A stretch of DNA of 30,913 nucleotides from the NCBI GenBank assembly GCA_003427395.1, contig BFEA01000096.1:2657101-2688013 (forward strand), given 5' to 3'. Position 1 is the stretch's first letter. Each line of letters starts with the position of its first letter. The DNA comes from Chara braunii. Lineage: Eukaryota > Streptophyta > Charophyceae > Charales > Characeae. This document shows positions 29,612 through 30,913 of the stretch, one piece after another. The notes below the pieces were generated by a model, which made no database searches, was not told where the DNA came from, and saw only the letters and a list, made by a program, of their open reading frames with translations. The position numbers and the translations under genes were made by a program.

Positions 29612-29850
29612 GGCATCTGGAAGATGGACCTGGTGATCAAGGGGACGCCGACGGTGTGGCAAGCGTGACGAGTAAAACAGTAGGAGCGAGAAGCGCTATC
29701 ACTGCGCGAGAAGCGCTATCACTGCGCGAGAAGCGCTACGTCATCGGACGAGAAGTGCTGCGTCGATCTTGACATCTGGAAGATGGAGCTATTGACCAAG
29801 GAGACGCCGACAATGTGGGGAGTGTAGTGTGTAAGACAACAGGAGCAACG
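29612..29850 (+). repeat. 159-bp duplication enclosing a 20-bp tandem repeat
   Basis: CATCTGGAAGATGGA(C/G)CT and the following GACGCCGAC and ACAG(T)AGGAGC blocks recur at 29614 and 29773. Between them GCGAGAAGCGCTATCACTGC is repeated in tandem at 29686 and 29706, with a diverged third unit at 29726 and a trace at 29746. Confidence 0.85.
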
Positions 29851-30099
29851 GGATCGAGATTGGGCCGCGTATTCGACATAAGCGTGAGACTCTATTTGAG
29901 TGTTTTTACTATGCCTTGCGCGTTCCTTCGCATACCTGTGTACGTCTTACCATGACACGCGCGATAATTTTAGTACTCAAGAGTGGGAAATAGGAGTGTT
30001 GCTGGGTGTTGAAGTTGACGGTTATTGGAAGCATAGGCTTAGAAGTCAAGGAGTAGAAGGAATCTTTCTTGTTGGTAGCCCTTCTCCTAGCTGAAGTTT

Positions 30100-30399
30100 A
30101 TGAATGAAAGAGGACGTGGAAGGGCAAGGGGACGAGGTAGGTGGTCCGACTGCGGCAGATACTGGATGGACCAATCAGCTAATGGCGATGGCTTTCCTCC
30201 GAGCCCGTCGGCTCCAAACTACCCTCCTCCTCACCCTGCTCCTCCTCCTTCTCCTATGTTCCCTCCCTACCAACCTTTCCCCACGTTTGGACAACCATAC
30301 GGGGCGCCGATGCCTCGACTGTGACAACAACCTGGACAATTCGGGGATAACTATGGAAATGGGTTTGGTTACAGGTTTGGGAACGACTATGGTAGCTAG
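30100..30399 (+). pseudogene. N-terminal part of an RG-rich, Pro/Tyr/Gly-rich protein, cut by an insertion
   Basis: ATG 30100 opens with MNERGRGRARGRGRW, an Arg-Gly repeat typical of RNA-binding tails. A Pro-rich region (NYPPPHPAPPPSPMFPPY) follows. TGA occurs at 30322 in a context that could be a former CGA. The same frame then continues with QQPGQFGDNYGNGFGYRFGN until TAG 30397, next to the transposon end at 30404. This composition suggests the low-complexity start of a gag-like protein or of an RNA-binding protein. No globular domain is present, so no family can be named. Confidence 0.4.
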
Positions 30400-30403
30400 T
30401 AAC

Positions 30404-30913
30404 TTGTGTAGCACGCCTAACGTGTTCGCGCCCCTTCACGTTCGCGTGAATGCGAGAACAACTCGCGAACATGTTCGGACGAACATAATTTTTTTTGGAA
30501 AAATTTGCAAAATGCCCCTGAAATTTCCGTTTATTGGCGATTCGCCCTCGGACGGCTGAGGTTTTCTGATTTGCCCCTGAGGCCTCTGAACATCCGTGCA
30601 GGCCCCTGTCAGTGAGGGGCCCATCTTTTCGTAATGCACCTACCGGACCTGCGGTCCCATTTCCCGTGGTGCCTGTCCGATTTGCCCTCCTGCGGGGCCT
30701 GCATCTTTGCGAGATGCCATTGGAGAGGGAGGCGCAAAAATTTCGAATTTGAACGCTCCGCCGCCAAAAAAAACAGGGCTGCATTCCGTATCGCCCTTGC
30801 AGCTGCAATCTGCCGCAGTGGAGTTCATACGCTCGCCTTCTGCTGCGACTCGCCGACTTCCACGTCCGTGACTTTGACATCTGGTGAAGGTATGTGTTCC
30901 ACCCCGTCTTCCA
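30404..30913 (+). mobile_element. left end of a larger hAT-like relative (partial, runs off the window)
   Basis: Begins with TTGTGTAGCA, identical to the left end of copy B. ACGTGTTCGCG, an ACGTTCGCGTGAA hairpin and GCGAACATGTTCGGACGAAC follow, the subterminal pattern of copies A and B. After a T-rich point (30489-30496) the sequence becomes GC-rich with recurrent TGCCCCTGA-type motifs and shows no coding motif. No right end (TGCTACACAG) appears before 30913, so the element exceeds 510 bp or is truncated. Confidence 0.55.

Overview
The window is repeat-rich eukaryotic DNA. It has long microsatellites, homopolymer runs, minisatellite fields, decayed retroelements and DNA transposons, one assembly N (2306), and no prokaryotic operon structure. 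A permuted Penelope-like retroelement together with large satellite fields suggests a big green-lineage genome, such as a charophyte alga of the Chara type. That taxonomic guess is an inference. No intact host gene can be claimed with confidence, and nearly every coding trace belongs to a decaying mobile element.

Layout: 1-2235 is a TC microsatellite followed by pyrimidine-rich DNA with one weak candidate exon (124-504). 2236-2892 holds a CA array around an assembly N and a terminal-inverted-repeat element. 2893-5925 is mostly featureless, with a degenerate repeat family at 3489-4100. 5926-9260 is a G-rich satellite built on an 8-bp GGATGG unit, with higher-order repeats and short captured pieces of transposase. 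9743-14610 is a composite unit: a 34-bp array carrying a palindrome, then a broken transposase-like gene of the type containing the domain listed as DUF7869, then another array. 14693-15088 is a hAT-like miniature element with an 8-bp target duplication. 15097-17480 is AT-rich. 17508-18600 is a second, internally deleted copy of the array-plus-transposase unit. 19899-20182 is a foldback-like element.

20739-26422 is a nearly full-length but dead Penelope-like element. Two direct repeats of about 620 bp flank one long reading frame coding for a zinc-knuckle/coiled-coil/SAP-like protein, then a GIY-YIG endonuclease, then a reverse transcriptase. The endonuclease lies upstream of the RT, the order seen in Naiad/Chlamys-type elements. 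Four in-frame TGA codons, one TAG, one TAA and one frameshift interrupt the frame.

26997-27275 is a second hAT-like miniature element. 27421-28566 (minus strand) is a LINE remnant. 28582-29860 holds small tandem duplications. 30100-30399 is a Gly/Arg/Pro-rich coding remnant, and at 30404 one end of a larger relative of the hAT-like family begins.

Two systems deserve most attention. The first is the transposase-like gene whose flanks are direct arrays of a 13-nt palindrome. The second is the permuted Penelope-like element with an in-frame gag-like module and hairpin-iteron terminal repeats.
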